DNA from: Antitrichia curtipendula
Taxonomy: Eukaryota > Streptophyta > Bryopsida > Hypnales > Leucodontaceae
Length of the DNA: 64,000 nt
Direction: 5' to 3'
Assembly: GCA_951230915.1 (NCBI GenBank)
Contig: OX579635.1
Location: 496,001 to 560,000 of the forward strand
The notes beneath the pieces are model-generated. The model was not told the DNA's origin. It saw only the letters and a list, made by a program, of their open reading frames with translations, and made no database searches. Below, in pieces: positions 25,103 to 37,892 of this stretch. Position 1 is the stretch's first letter; each line of letters opens with the position of its first letter. Both the position numbers and the translations under genes were made by a program.

Positions 25103-28100
25103 ATGATGCACTTCGGAGGTGCGGAATCGGTCGGGACAAATCCGCGGCGGGATCCTTTCAAATCGTCAGGTGCAAATTCGTTGTTCTTTTCTTTTCTTTT
25201 TTCTCAGTTGCACGGGAAGAATCGAACCACACATGAAGAATCACCCACCCACCCACCCGCCCCGCTGATTGAAGAAAATAGAGGCATGATTGTTTTTGTG
25301 TGCGAGGATTGCAAAATTTGTGAAAGACAGTGGGATGCACTGCACTGTAGAGCTTTGGATTGGGAAGTTGGAATGCGAATTGAAAATGGCAGGAATGGAG
25401 GGTGTGCAGTGGGGAAAGGCGCGGGGCAGAGGAGGCGGAAAGCAGCAATAACTGTTGGTAAGGATCGGCGGGAATCGGTAGTTCGAGCGAAGCGGCTGAG
25501 GAGAGCCGATGGAGCCGATGAAGCTATGCAGCTTGTCACAGCTGGAACAGACGATGAAGCCGCTTACAAGGCCCTTGAGGACGGCACTGTCGCGGCCGTC
25601 CACAACCTCAAGAACCTGTACTTTCCAGCTCTTCAACCAATTTTGTTGTTTCTCTTAGGTCTCCAATTTATAAGGCTTTTCATTCGATTTTAGGTGGAGG
25701 ATACTTAAGTCGTTAGGGACCTGATTCTGTCTCCTATACTAAGCCTTGTTACCTACAGCAACGCATCTCTTCATACACTTGGCTGGACTTGGTTTGAGCA
25801 TGACTATGTAAATGACTAGGGTCTCTGATCTTTGACTGGAAATCGGATCGTCTACGGTCACTTATGGTGATCACTTTGAATGATTGCATAAGAAATTCGT
25901 ATATAGTGATAATCATTTGGCTCTTGTACCCAAAGATCTCTCCAGAGCTCTATGCATCACACTCCTCAATATGCTTTTAAGTGACGCAAATGCTTCCTGA
26001 CTTCGTAGCAGATATAGGGTTTGATTAGCACATTTGATGAATGCTGTACCTGTTTTGTGGCATTAACTAATAGTTTTTGTTTTCGTTGGCTGTCTTCCTA
26101 TTTATGCATCTGTGAAGTTTTTATTCCTTGTGGTTGACAGACTTACTTGTGGTACTGTGAAGAGGGAGAGGAGCCAATGCAAAGAAAGTGGAGGCTTTGC
26201 AGATTCTGAGGAGATTGTTATCGTGCTCCGCGTATCCACCAGTTCATGCTGCTGTCCAAGCTGGGGTAGTGCCTCTTCTTGTTGATTGTCTGGCATTCGG
26301 CGCTTCTGAAGATCAGGTAGTACTCGGATTTTAGTAGTACTGTGATAATTATCTTGGGACTTCAAGTCAGTGTCCCAAGGGTCTGCTCATGCGTGTTTTG
26401 TTGATGATTTCAATAATAAGCCGTGCATGCTTAGATACTGACGTAGTTCGTTTGCTTCTACTGTTTGGCAGCTATTTGAGGCTGCATGGTGCTTGACAAA
26501 CATTGCCTCGGGAGATCCTGAACAAACACGTGCTGTGGAGCCTGCTTTGCCTCTTCTTATCCTTCATCTTGGAGGTCAGGTTCATCTCCTGTGATATCAA
26601 CTGGCGATGAAACTTATACTTATATAATCTTCTCTTATGTCCAGACTAAGGGATATCTTGCTTCGAAGTGATTTTTAAAAAAAAATTTACACTGGACAGC
26701 GTGTCATCAAGAGCCCTAAATTTGACATAGAAAGCACTGTATTCATTTTCTTATTGCTATTTGGTTGTGGACAGCTTGTATATAGTAAGCTTCAGCAATC
26801 TTCTGGTTTCCTTTAATTTACAGTTGAATATGGAGACTTGATGACCTAACACTTAGCTTCGTGAAGATCTTTAGGTCTTGGAATTGTCAAGGTTTAATAG
26901 AAATTTGAAAGCATGTCCTATGTGAATTTTCGGTGTACAGAGAAGAATCCACCCCAAGTGGTCGAGCAGTGTGCTTGGGCAATTGGAAATGTGGCTGGGG
27001 AAGCTGAAGACCTACGCGATTGGCTGCTTTTGCAAGGAGCCCTTCCAGCACTAGCCCGCAACCTCGTCTCTCCTAGTGTCACTTTGGCCCGCACAGCGGC
27101 CTGGGCTTTGTCTAATCTTATAAAGGTAGTCTGCGTTTCCATTAATGTTATGGGTTTCGAATCCTTGAAAAACACATTTCTGAAAGTCATGTATAGGAAT
27201 AATTTTTCATACATTCAGCGATATTGAATTCATCGTCACTCCACGTTTGTGGCTTTCTTACAGGGACCCAATCCCAAAGCTGCGGCAGAGCTCATGAAAA
27301 TCGATGGCATTGTTGACACTCTTGTTCGACTTGTATCACACGGGTATGTTTCCAGGAAACTTTCCAAGTCTACCATTAGCTTTGTCTAGTCTCTCTCGGG
27401 TGGTCTGTGCTGTGATTTCTAGAATCACATATTTTTAATTTCGTGCAGGGATGAAGAATTGGTAGTCGAAGTTGCATGGGTTCTGGTGTACGTGACATCC
27501 ATGTCGGATGTGCATTCAAGCCAACTAATCCATGCTGGCCTACTTCCACCCGTTGTGGCCCGCCTAGCCCTTTCGCGCTATCTCCCTTTACTGACACCGG
27601 TACGTTTCCCCGTCTCTGCTCATGTGTTTGTCGTCTCTTTCTGTTTCCAAGACGATTCTTGGTTTTAATTCAATTTTAAAAACCATATTCTTATACTTCA
27701 TCATTGACTTTCATGCCAATATCCTGACATGGATCTTTGGTATGAATATGCGAAGATCCTACGAAGCATTGGTAATATTGTCGCCACTGACAACTCCAAG
27801 TGTGATGCTGTGTTGAATGCGGGCCTGTCCCTTCCTGGTAAGCCCTCCTGAATGAAATTTTATTTTTTTTGAACCTCAGGAACTTTTGTGTTTCTCTGTG
27901 ACTTTTGGTGTTTATCTTCATTATCAGGGTCGTGATAGTACACGTGATGTCCTGGGTTGCTTTATCTGACGCTTATCATTGTGGAGTCGAGCTTATTTCA
28001 ACGAAACCTATCTTGTGAACAGGTGGGGTTATTGGTGCCCTTGCAAGAATCTTGGAGAGTGAGACTCGCACCCTGCAGAAGGTGCTTTCAGCGACTCTTG

Positions 28101-29247
28101 ATATGTTTTCTAATCTTAAATTCGTCCTTTAATCTCTAGGTGCCTACTTGACCGAAAGTGAACACTTCCATATCTGTAAGAGTTGTAATGAAACATTTAT
28201 GAAGCTTCAAGGAAGGTAGCAAATATACCGATAGAAAGATCAAACCATTTTATACGTCTTTTAACAACAAAAATATGTTCTAGACGTTACTATTTGAGCT
28301 TCCTATTTTTGTTCTCGTCCACAAAAACGTAATTCAATGCAACTCGATTAATCTGCTCGCAATATTCCACTGCAGGAAGCTGCGTGGGTGGTCTCAAACC
28401 TAGCGGCAGGCTCTATCCAACATAAACGAGCGGTGTTCAATGAAGGGGCGGTTCCTCCACTTCTCCATCTGCTTGCGACTTCAGCATTTGACGTACGGAA
28501 AGAGGCCGCTTATGTGCTTGGGAACTTATGTGTGACACCACGCGAGCAAGGAGCAGAAGGAAAGCCCATTCTGGAGCATCTAACCGTTTTGGTGGACCGA
28601 GGCTGCTTAATGGGATTTATAGCTCTAGTAAAGTCTCCTGATTTAGAAGCTGCTAGATTAGGGCTGCAGTTTCTCGAGCTGGTAAGAAAAAAGTCAGCAA
28701 CCTTTCTGATTCAATGTCTTCCAACAAATCAACAAGGTTTTCAGTAGAATTAGGGCTGTTTCAGAAATTTTCAGACAATAAAGAGAATCATCCCTATAAT
28801 TCATTGCGAGGTCTCTGTGATCACAAATGGTCATACAGAATCCTCCCCATGAACCATGAGGAAGATTCTCTTTAAATGATGCTGTCTAAAAGCTCCTGAA
28901 ACACTGTCATTTTTCTGAAAACACTGTTGCTCTTTGTTCTGAGATTGTCTTGAACATTTGAAGTTTTGTTGCGAAATTTTGTCTGATGCAGAGTCGTGCC
29001 TGTGCAGGTCATGCGTGCCTTGCCAGATGGGAAAGGACCAAAGCTGGTTGAGAAAGAGGACGGTATTGCAGCCATGGAAGAGCTTGCGTTTCACGACAAT
29101 CAAGAGCTTCGAGTTATGTCCAATGATTTGATTGATAAATACTTTGGGGAAGACTATGGATTAGAAGAGGAGTTTGAATCAGGTGCTATGAGTACCCAAG
29201 ATGATGCGGAGTATCCACCTTGGCGGAGGGGTGGGTTGACTGCTTAA
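25103..29247 (+). CDS. IMPA9: Importin subunit alpha, IMPA-9-like
   Basis: Eleven exons join in frame: 25103-25169, 25410-25617, 26163-26316, 26472-26574, 26941-27125, 27264-27343, 27449-27599, 27756-27837, 28023-28081, 28376-28681 and 29008-29247. They give about 544 residues. The N-terminus has NPRRDPFKSS and a basic GQRRRK..KDRR..RAKRLRR region standing in for the importin-beta-binding domain. It is followed by armadillo repeats with the signature WCLTNIASGDPEQT, EQCAWAIGNVAGE, RTAAWALSNLIKGP, EAAWVVSNLAAGS and VRKEAAYVLGNLCV. The C-terminus (GPKLVEKEDGI, DLIDKYFGEDYG) is specific to the divergent plant IMPA-9 branch. The family recognises nuclear localisation signals and docks cargo on importin beta. 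The second exon end (donor at 25617) was chosen because it gives the right phase. The tail (EFESGAMSTQDDAEYPPWRR) is longer than I would expect for this branch. Confidence 0.93.
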
Positions 29248-30072
29248 CCCTAAACCTTTAGGAAAGGAGGATCATGTTGTGCCCAATTTGGGCACAAATC
29301 TGCAAATTGTGGAGAAGGAGTGATGAGGTCTGACTTCCCTATTGTGAATTTGTATAGTGATTAGATTTTAATAATAGCAGGTTTGCACCAATACCCAAAT
29401 CACAATGTTCCAACAGCTGACTCTCGACAATGTTACCCTCGGCTATTGAAGATATACAATATTGAATAGTTCATTTCAGGAAATGGAACGTGTGCATTTT
29501 TTGGAAGGAGTTGGTAAGGTAACCTGTTGCAACCTGCTGTTGAAAACCTGACTCTATTGCCTGCAGATTCTTTGAGTAGAATGTACACCAACCGAACATG
29601 TCAAGCATGAAAGCATAGGGTTGGTTTTGGGCACACTTTGAAAATTCATAGTTTATTCACATGGGTGGCCAACAAAGATGTACTGTGAGAATCTAGAATC
29701 TTCTTCATTGCAAAGGTCATTCTTTTTTGTAAGGTGGGCGGTGTGATGATTTTACTTGTTTTTTTGTATAATGCACACATGGAAGAGGACACCCAAGTTT
29801 TGACAATTAATTTTTGGCTCTCAATTTTTCAAAATGTGCTCCCAAGATCACCACTTTCACCGTATCCGGACTAGTCAAACCTTACAATCTCCAATCACTA
29901 GGACTGAAATTCTTCAAACTAAATCCTCAATAGGATCCAGTTGGGCACATCATTGTAGAAATCTTTTGGTTATAATTTGTAAATCATCATCTTCCTAATC
30001 AAAGGAGGATAGAGTTGTTTTCTTCTTGAAATGATCAAAATTGAGATTACTAACCCCCGGGACTTTAAAAGG
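29248..30072. other. 3' UTR and AT-rich spacer
   Basis: No gene is seen. The last bases, GGGACTTTAAAAGGTTAA, look like the right terminus of a piggyBac-type element (compare GGCATTAAAAGGTTAA at 48183-48198), sharing its TTAA with the MITE that begins at 30073. Confidence 0.4.
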
Positions 30073-31460
30073 TTAACCCCTAAAGACCCAAGGCCTTTTT
30101 TCTGCCTAAAAACACCCAAAATTGCCACTTTTTTAGCAAAGAGTGAAAAAAAAATTTTAATGTTTTTTTTTTTGCACATCTAACCGTAGGATCTTACACC
30201 TAACTAGTATGAGAATGTGTGGAAAATTTTTCAGAATTCTTGACCGCACAGATTGCAAGATATCTACGTTTAAAGTGAAAAAAACAAAATTTTCAGCACA
30301 TTAGAGTTATTCGTAAAGTAAACCCGAGTTTAGAGGTAAAACTGGGGTTTGAACCCCTGCTTTATGTAAAAAAGCAGGTGAAAAAGTAAAAAGCTCGCGC
30401 AATCAACACTAACAAAACAAAACTTGGGACCAAACTTTCTTTCGCATCGAAATGGTGCCTAAAAAAGTTTGGACCTGAGTTTACCTGTCACAGAAATTGT
30501 ACATTGACAATTTGTGAGATTGGAGGGTGGAGAGGTTGTTTTTATAATGAAATTCATTGTTCTTTATGAACTCTCAAAGGATATGGGTTTATTTTAAGAT
30601 TGAGCTCCTCCAAGCTCTTACAAGTTACTTACAACTCCAACCATTTACATATCCCATATGGGTTGCTTTACCTCCTTTCACCAGTTTGTATAAGAGCTTG
30701 TTTAAAACTGGATACCAAACTAGGGATGACTTTACGAATAACTCTATTGTAGAACTAGATTTTTTGATTTGAGCATTTTTAACTTAAAATTTTTGCACTA
30801 CAGAGTTTTGAGCTTTAAATCTTTAAAGTGGAGAATTGAGTTGAGAGTCTAATTAAATCAAATCAAATCAAAAAACCATAATTTTCATTATTAAAAAAAT
30901 TGTTACGGAGAAGTAGGTACGAGATAGAAGGAAAATCTAAAGTATTCATATATTTTAGATGGAATTAAAATGCACTAATCCCTATGGTGAGATTGTTCTA
31001 GCAAGTAAACTAAACCATGCAAAAAAAAAAAAATTGAAAAATTTGAAAAATTGCATTTAGAAATGAATCCTACAAGTTATTTTTTCAAAAAGATGCTCTA
31101 ACTGCCCGAAAAACAAGAATGTCCATAACTTTCTCATAAAAAATCCAAATGAAATGAATCAAAGCTTCCAGATAGACAAAAATATAATCTATGAGAAAAA
31201 AATATTAAAAAAAATTAAAAATTAAAAAAGTGCATATTTTTTTTGCTACCCATGCTGCCCCCCGTCCCCTGTTTTGAGCTTATTTGGTCATAACTTTTGT
31301 TACCGGGCACCGGTTGTGAAAAAAATTATATTCCCACGTAGCTAATCAGCTTTTCTACCTCCAAAAAAAGTTTCAAAAAATCAGGAGAAATTGCAGCCCG
31401 TAGGTACCTGCCCAAAAACGCATTTGTCCCCTGAAGGGACAATGGGCTTTTAGGGGTTAA
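30073..31460. mobile_element. TTAA MITE (long family) split by a nested insertion
   Basis: The outer ends are TTAACCCCTAAAGACCC and GGGCTTTTAGGGGTTAA. The two arms (30073 to about 30295 and about 31075 to 31460) align with the 592-bp copy at 16514 through CCGTAGGATCTTACA, TTGACCGCACAGATTG, TCCATAACTTTCTCAT and GTAGGTACCTGCCC. The roughly 780-bp interruption has no gene. It contains an inverted pair (GTAAACCCGAGTTT near 30317 and CCTGAGTTTAC near 30474) suggesting a further small element, and a stretch near 30500-30600 related in inverse orientation to about 8395-8470. Confidence 0.75.
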
Positions 31461-32818
31461 TAACAAGAACCTTGTCCAAATGTTTTTTTGGCCAATTTTT
31501 TTGTAGTTATATAAAAAATGAGATTTGGTTTCTTTTATGTAGTTGAATACAATGATAGAAAATATGTATTTTGAAAGATTTTGGTTATGTGTTTGAGATT
31601 TATAATAGCATTGATAGAATTAGGTGACATGTTTGAGATTTTAAGAACATCCACAAAATTATGTGGATGTACTTTATATAAAATGTCTATTATACATGAC
31701 ATATTCTACAATACATATTACTCCAATATATATTAGGTGTAATAAAAAATTTCAATTACAAAGTGTTGAGAGAAATATAATTTGCTAAGGGGTAGCCAAA
31801 TTGTTCATGTGCTTTTGGCAATAAACCACACCAAAAATACACTGGTTGAGAGTGTTGAGTCACTTATACAGTGACATATACTGGTACCGGGGGCTTTTTC
31901 ATAGGCGGTGCAGTTCCTGCTAAACTTAATCCTCACCGCGCTGGAAGGATAATAGAGAGCCACTTGGCGTGACCAGGCTCCACGGTCAATACCTTCCCCT
32001 GCACTCCACTCTACCAACAACGTCCACTGGACGCAATGATCTACCGTCCTGAAAAAAACGCGACCAAAGGTCGGAAAACGGCGGAACTCTTCTCGTTCTT
32101 CGGACGTTACTGTCACCGGCTTCTTGCATTCTCCCATTTCTCTCTAATTAGGGTTCTCAAGTTTCGCAAGGATCTACCGAGCGCGCCGATGGTGTGCCCG
32201 ATTGCGAGCTTCTACGTGATTACGGATGCACCTCTTTGCCGAGACTCCTTCAGACTTCGAATTGGATTGTCTCTGTAGTACTTCAATATCTTCTGTAGCT
32301 GAGCTTGAGGTTTTGGAATCTTCGACGTACACTTTTTGAATTTGGGGTTTCGCTGTTGGCGCTGTGGTTTGAAACTGATTTCTGAGGTCGACGTGATTGA
32401 TGCGGAGGCGAGAAGCTCAAAACGGTAGAATCGGGAGACTGATGTGCCCACTTTTGAGCGATTTGTGACTTTCATCTTGGAAGACTGTCATGTGCCGAAG
32501 ATTTCATCGCCGTCGTCAGGACGTGTAAATTTGCCAGCAACCTGGCATCACAAATTCCTCTATTTCAGAAATTCACGAGAGTCGGATTAAATTGCTCTCC
32601 AGAATTTTGAGACTTTTGAGAGAGGGGATCTAGTGTACTTGGGAAGTTGAGGATTCGTTGTAGCTGGATACCTTGTTGCAGGTCTTATGAAATTCTTATG
32701 AATATTGAAGCGTGCTGTTGTTGACCAATTCCTGTGCAAGTCGGAATTATCTCAATTTATCTCAATTAGGTGGATGTGAGATTGCCTAGATAGCAAGGGT
32801 TTTACAGCTAGAGCAGCT
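31461..32818 (+). promoter_or_regulatory. Spacer, then promoter and 5' leader of the C92-like gene
   Basis: AT-rich spacer to about 31800, then GC-richer leader-like sequence including CTCTAATTAGGGTTCTCAAG near 32142, typical of plant 5' UTRs. Upstream ATGs (for example 32189) open only short frames. A minus-strand frame at 31805-32137 has no recognisable motif. Confidence 0.4.
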
Positions 32819-35800
32819 ATGGATCGACATTCCGCTGTCTTCCTCTTGATGTTCAGTTTAGTATGGAGTGGAATTGGGAGTGGTGCAGACGCGTATCAGT
32901 TGGCGTCTCATCCCAGAGACCTACTGCCTTTACTGCCGGGGTCAATCGCGATGCCGGTGATGAAAAGGCTTAACAGTGCAGTGGATCTACTGCCACAATT
33001 CGTTGGCGCGGTTTCTTCTGGAAACGACACAGTTGTGTGGAACGGGACCTGCTTTTATCAGAATGTGGCTTACATGGAGTTCGTGGAGCCAAAAGAGGAA
33101 GGTCAGAGTGGGGGTGGCATTCTTCACATTCAGGTACTGGTTGCTCACCGACATGTCTGGGCTTGAATGAGCTGATAACCAGTCCCCTGACGTCTTTTTG
33201 CGTCTAGGTTTAGAAACTGCACCTCATGAGATCCCTCTATCAGATGCAGAAAGTTGTTAGTGGTAAGGGAGTGCTAATTTTATGTGTTAAATGTAATAGA
33301 AAATTCGATCGGTCTTAAAATAATTTCAAATTAATTTCAAGGTAATGTTCACTTCCTAGTGGCCAATGTAGTATCAAGTTAATGTCAATGTCACTAACAT
33401 CGCACTAACGTTACACCGGCATTAAGTCAACACCATTTGCGTTGTGCTAACATGAAGATGGTTTTTAAGAGTAAGATGATTCTAATGCTTATTTTATTTT
33501 AACTTAATATCACGAGGTTTAGCAGTTTAATGGGGTTCATTTGTGATTTCTGGTTCTGTCATCATTTATTAACGCATCTTTGAAGATGAATCGTACAATT
33601 TCTGCCAGTTATGGCGTACATTCCGTTGAGGACTCCGTTGAGCTCATGCCGTTCATTAGAGCGCATGTGGATGACAGCTGACACTGGAGTCTTAGAAATC
33701 CAAATAACAACGAATGACCAACTTTAGTGTTTCACGTGTTTTGATAAGGTCGTTCTTGACTTAACACGTTCTTTACCAGCGCTTGTTATCTACATTTGTC
33801 GTTAATTTGTACCACTTGGTAATGGCTATGTTTTCGGTTCTTCATGTTTACAGACTAGCAACGCACACAGCTGGACCTGCTTGGATCTTTACGTGTTTGC
33901 AACACCATACCGTGTGACTTGGGACTACTACTTTACAGCTCGCAATCACACACTGAAGATTGATGATTGGAGTGAAGGGGAGCTGGACTATGTAATCTCG
34001 ATCACTCTCCTACGATAGCATCTCTGATTGGGTCCTTGAATGGCGTTCCTGTGTTTTTAGTTGAGCAAATATGTCTCCTCTTTTTGTTGTTGATGAAGAG
34101 CTATTTCTGTTTGGCGATCTCGTTTCGCGTCTCGTTTCATTGTTTGCCTTTGGCGCAGTGGTTAACCCCTACTGGAATTGCTCACCTGATTGGGTTGTTT
34201 TAATTTTTATGAATGGTCGAATTAGCCAAAGATCTAAATTAGATTAATATAAATATTCATTCTGTTTTTTTAATTCTGCCTGTTAAATATGTTTTGTTTG
34301 TTTTGCTGATTGCATGATATCAGTGAATTTTTCAGAATCAAGATATTTGTGTTTGGTGTCATCTCTTGCGGTTCCAGGGTCTTATCATTTTTTTTATCCT
34401 TGGATACAGGTGAAAAATAAGGGATTTTCAGTATTTCTGATGCCAGCCGGCATGCTGGGAACCTTGATGGCACTGTGGGACGTTGTGCCGTTGTTCTCGA
34501 ATTCAGGGTGGGGACAGAACTCGAACATTGCTTTCTTGGAGTCTCACATGGGAATTGAGTTCACGAAGCGCGTGCAACCACGTGTGTCGAACATCACTGC
34601 CGCTGACCTAAAGTCTGGAGATTTCCTAGCAATGTCAAAGATCAGGGGCCGATGGGGAGCATTTGAGACTCTAGAGAAATGGGTGACAGGGGCCCAGGCA
34701 GGACACACTGCCGTATGTCTTCGTGATGAAGATGACAAGCTCTGGGTCGGAGAGTCCGGCCATGAAAATGAAGCAGTAAGTTTTTTGCTTTTGCGTTGCG
34801 AGTGTCTAAATTAGCGTTATTACATAGTGAAATCTTGTCTTCATTATTGTCAAGGTTATGCACAATTCCTTCCATGTCGTGATGTTGTCCTCGTCTCTAC
34901 GTTATCTATTCCTTCATGAGTTTCATTTAATTTTTTCTGACCAGGGCGAGGAGGTGATCGTGATACTCCCGTGGGAAGAGTGGTGGGAGTACCAAATCGC
35001 AGATGTTGCAAATTGCCATGTAGCGGTCTTGCCATTGCACCCGGATTTGCGGGCCAAGTTTAATGCAACAGCTGCATGGGAGTATGCTCGCCGAATGAAT
35101 GGCTTGCCTTATGGCTATCACAACATGATTTTCAGCTGGATTGATACTCCGACCGACAATTACCCCCCTCCTCTCGACTCCAACCTGGTAGGTCTTCGTC
35201 TCTATGCTGGACAAAGTAATATCATATTTTGTCACGCTGTGGTGATCTTCACATCCCTATTGGCGAGTTCGGAAATTGAGGGGTAAGTTATGGCGTCTTG
35301 ATTTGTTGAGGTGGCCCGAACATGATGATAACAGTATGCCGATGTTGGTCGCAGGTGGCATCTGTGATAACAATGTGGACTCGATTACAACCTGCCTATG
35401 CAGCGAATATGTGGAACGAGGCTTTGAACAAACGCCTTGGTACAGAGGTACTAGATCCATATTGTCCCTACTCTTGGATTAGTGACTTCAGCATTCCACC
35501 TTTATGAAGTGCCTTGTTAGATTTTATTCATTGGGAAATTTTCAACGAAGCAGCTAATTGTTTGCAATGATATTAGAACTTGGGTCTTTTTTTGTATTAT
35601 TGATTTCGTTAAAGTATATCTGCCTAGTTAAATTTGATTATTCTTCCTCTGTTTTCTTTTTTTCTTTGGAATTATCTGGATCTGGATTTTCATCGGCTTG
35701 CACGTAACGGAGTAAACTCGGTTTGAGCAGGGACTGGACTTACCTGGGGTAATGGTCGAGAGCGAGAAACGGGGTATTGCTTTTGAGGAGCTTCTGGCCA

Positions 35801-36378
35801 TTCCAGAGCAGGATAACTGGGAATATAGCGATGGTTTCTCGACCACTTGTGTAGCCTTCATTCTTCAGATGTACAAAGAAGCTGGACTTTTGGGGGCTCT
35901 TGGAGATTCGGTCCAAGTCACTGAGTTTACGGTACGTGTTAATACATATTACTAAGACTTTTGCCAGAGCGTTCCTGATGATGAAAGAGTCTGGTTATGC
36001 GAAGCTCTGTTGCAATGCTGTTCTGTGAAATGATTTAGGAATTACCTGTGTGAGATTTTCCTTAGGTTCGATAGTACCGAGCTGGAAAATCTATTAATTA
36101 ACTGTTTGCTCTTGCACCAGCAGAGGATGTGACTATTTTATTTTAACAAATGGTATTGGTTGCAGATAAGGGACGCTTATATGCTGAATTTTTTTGAAGA
36201 CGATGTTTCTCGATTGCCAAGTTGGTGCAATGTCACGGACGCAGCAACCCCATTTTGCCAAATCCTGGGGGACTATGAGATGGAGTTTCCAGGTTACAAT
36301 AGCATTCAGCCCTATGCTCACATGAACGAACGGTGCCCTTCCCTGCCTCCAACTTATGATAGGCCCAGGAAATGTTAA
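32819..36378 (+). CDS. Secreted permuted NlpC/P60-like (C92-type) protein
   Basis: Seven exons (32819-33133, 33854-33991, 34410-34775, 34945-35187, 35355-35447, 35731-35931, 36166-36378) encode 522 residues. Residues 1-25 are a clean signal peptide (FLLMFSLVWSGIGSGADA), and several NxS/T sites fit passage through the secretory pathway. The middle has GDFLAMSKIRGRWGAFE followed by AGHTAVCL (His about 250) and later YSDGFSTTCVAFIL (Cys about 425). His before Cys is the order of circularly permuted papain-like amidases (YaeF/YiiX, C92). I recognise the whole protein as a plant family of unknown function, sometimes mislabelled inositol phosphatase. The catalytic role is inferred from motif order only. 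Other marks are VILPWEEWWEYQ and NGLPYGYHNMIFSWIDT. Every exon is a multiple of three. Confidence 0.85.
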
Positions 36379-37145
36379 TCATTTTGGATGTTCTTGTAAA
36401 TATGGTAAAAGTGTGACAGTTACCAGGGAGTTTAAGACTTGTGTGAAATGTTGTTGGAAGAATCCGTAGTCATTATCCAGGCATTGCAAACTTGTTAGCC
36501 TCTAAGGCTTGTGAATCGTTAGTGCGAAACATGCCCGAGAGAGGCTATTTTTTGCAATTTACATCATTCATTGCGCTCATTTGAAACGAAATATGGATTA
36601 AGGTTGAGGACACAAACCTTTAGGAACCCGATCGTATTTCTCATACTGACCTCTGTTACCAACAGCAACTTACGTATTCGAATACCATAGGAAGTGGTGT
36701 GGGCATGACTATCATAGGCTAGTTGTCTTTAGCCACTGATTGCCAAATGGAAGTGAGGTTGTCTTCAACCTCCTAAAGTGTATAAGAAATTCTTACATAC
36801 AGTAGCAACAAAAATTTGGCCTTGGCAGAGTTGACTATATAACCCTCGAGTGCTTGCTCATTGTTGCTTGGATGAAAGTCATCCTAATTTGTGGAGTTAC
36901 TTTATCAAGTTCTTGTCCTATCTATCAATTGGATTTGGTGTTTTTAAAGTATAATTTTTCTAAAATTATAAATGTGGAAGTATTTCAAGTGGTTGACCAA
37001 GCCCAAATTGCATTGACTCTAGTTCAAAATTGGATTTGCAAAAGTGAGGTCATGGATGTAAAGAACACAAAAATTCCAAACAATCATCATGTTAAAAGAA
37101 CCTCCTTTCAAATCCATTCCATTGAATTTTACTCCATAAATGATA

Positions 37146-37503
37146 CTCCCTCCATCCCAAAATGACCTTCCTGTTGACCTTTATTTAGTGTCCCAAAATG
37201 ATCTTCTTGTTGGAGGAGAAAGGGAGCTAGTGACACTTGTACATAGTCCAAAAGCATGGGCATGCTAACCAATCCCATGCATCAAGTGAGTGGCCACCGG
37301 TGCTCTTCAAAAATGCCTCAAAAATTCAATTTTCAAGCACTTTGAAACCACACTTTGAAAACTAATTTAAAACTCAAAATTTCAGAACAATAGGAGGACA
37401 TCAAACTCTATTCATAAGTCAATTTTTTTTGAAAAAATAGTTATTTTTGAGCTTAATCTATAACATCTTGTGTAATAGGAAGATCATTTTGGGACGGAAG
37501 GAG
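37146..37503. mobile_element. Stowaway-like Tc1/mariner MITE, 358 bp
   Basis: It begins CTCCCTCCATCCCAAAATGA and ends TCATTTTGGGACGGAAGGAG, flanked on both sides by TA (37144-37145 and 37504-37505). This is the classic Stowaway terminus and target duplication. There is no coding capacity. An internal near-repeat of the terminus (GTCCCAAAATGATCTTC) follows at about 37190. Confidence 0.93.
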
Positions 37504-37833
37504 TAATATTTCGCTTGTAATTGAATTTTGAAGGAATTTTAGAATCTTTCCTTTCATAATTTTAAAATTTATATTAAAATATTGGTGATGGAACTAGTGA
37601 TACAGATGGAATCTAAAATTCAAAACCTACAATTTTTGTTTGTATATCAATTCCAAAATATTCTTCTAAACAGTACTTTGTAATGATTTTTTTCAAATTG
37701 TGAATTTTGGAGAAGACTCTGGATGTTTAGGGGTTAATTTAATTATTTGCAATGACTTCTAATAAGAATTATACAACCTACATGAGTTACAATGCCTAGT
37801 CGTGTATTTGTATTTGTATCACATATTGATGTA

Positions 37834-37836
<3 letters not shown>

Positions 37837-37887
<51 letters not shown>
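37837..37887. repeat. (AT)n microsatellite, about 51 bp
   Basis: Uninterrupted AT dinucleotides run from 37837 to 37887. A shorter AT run lies near 39218-39237. Confidence 0.97.

Positions 37888-37892
<5 letters not shown>

Noticed and set aside
31805..32137. 110-codon minus-strand frame
   Set aside because: It lies over the probable promoter and leader of the plus-strand C92-like gene and has no recognisable domain.
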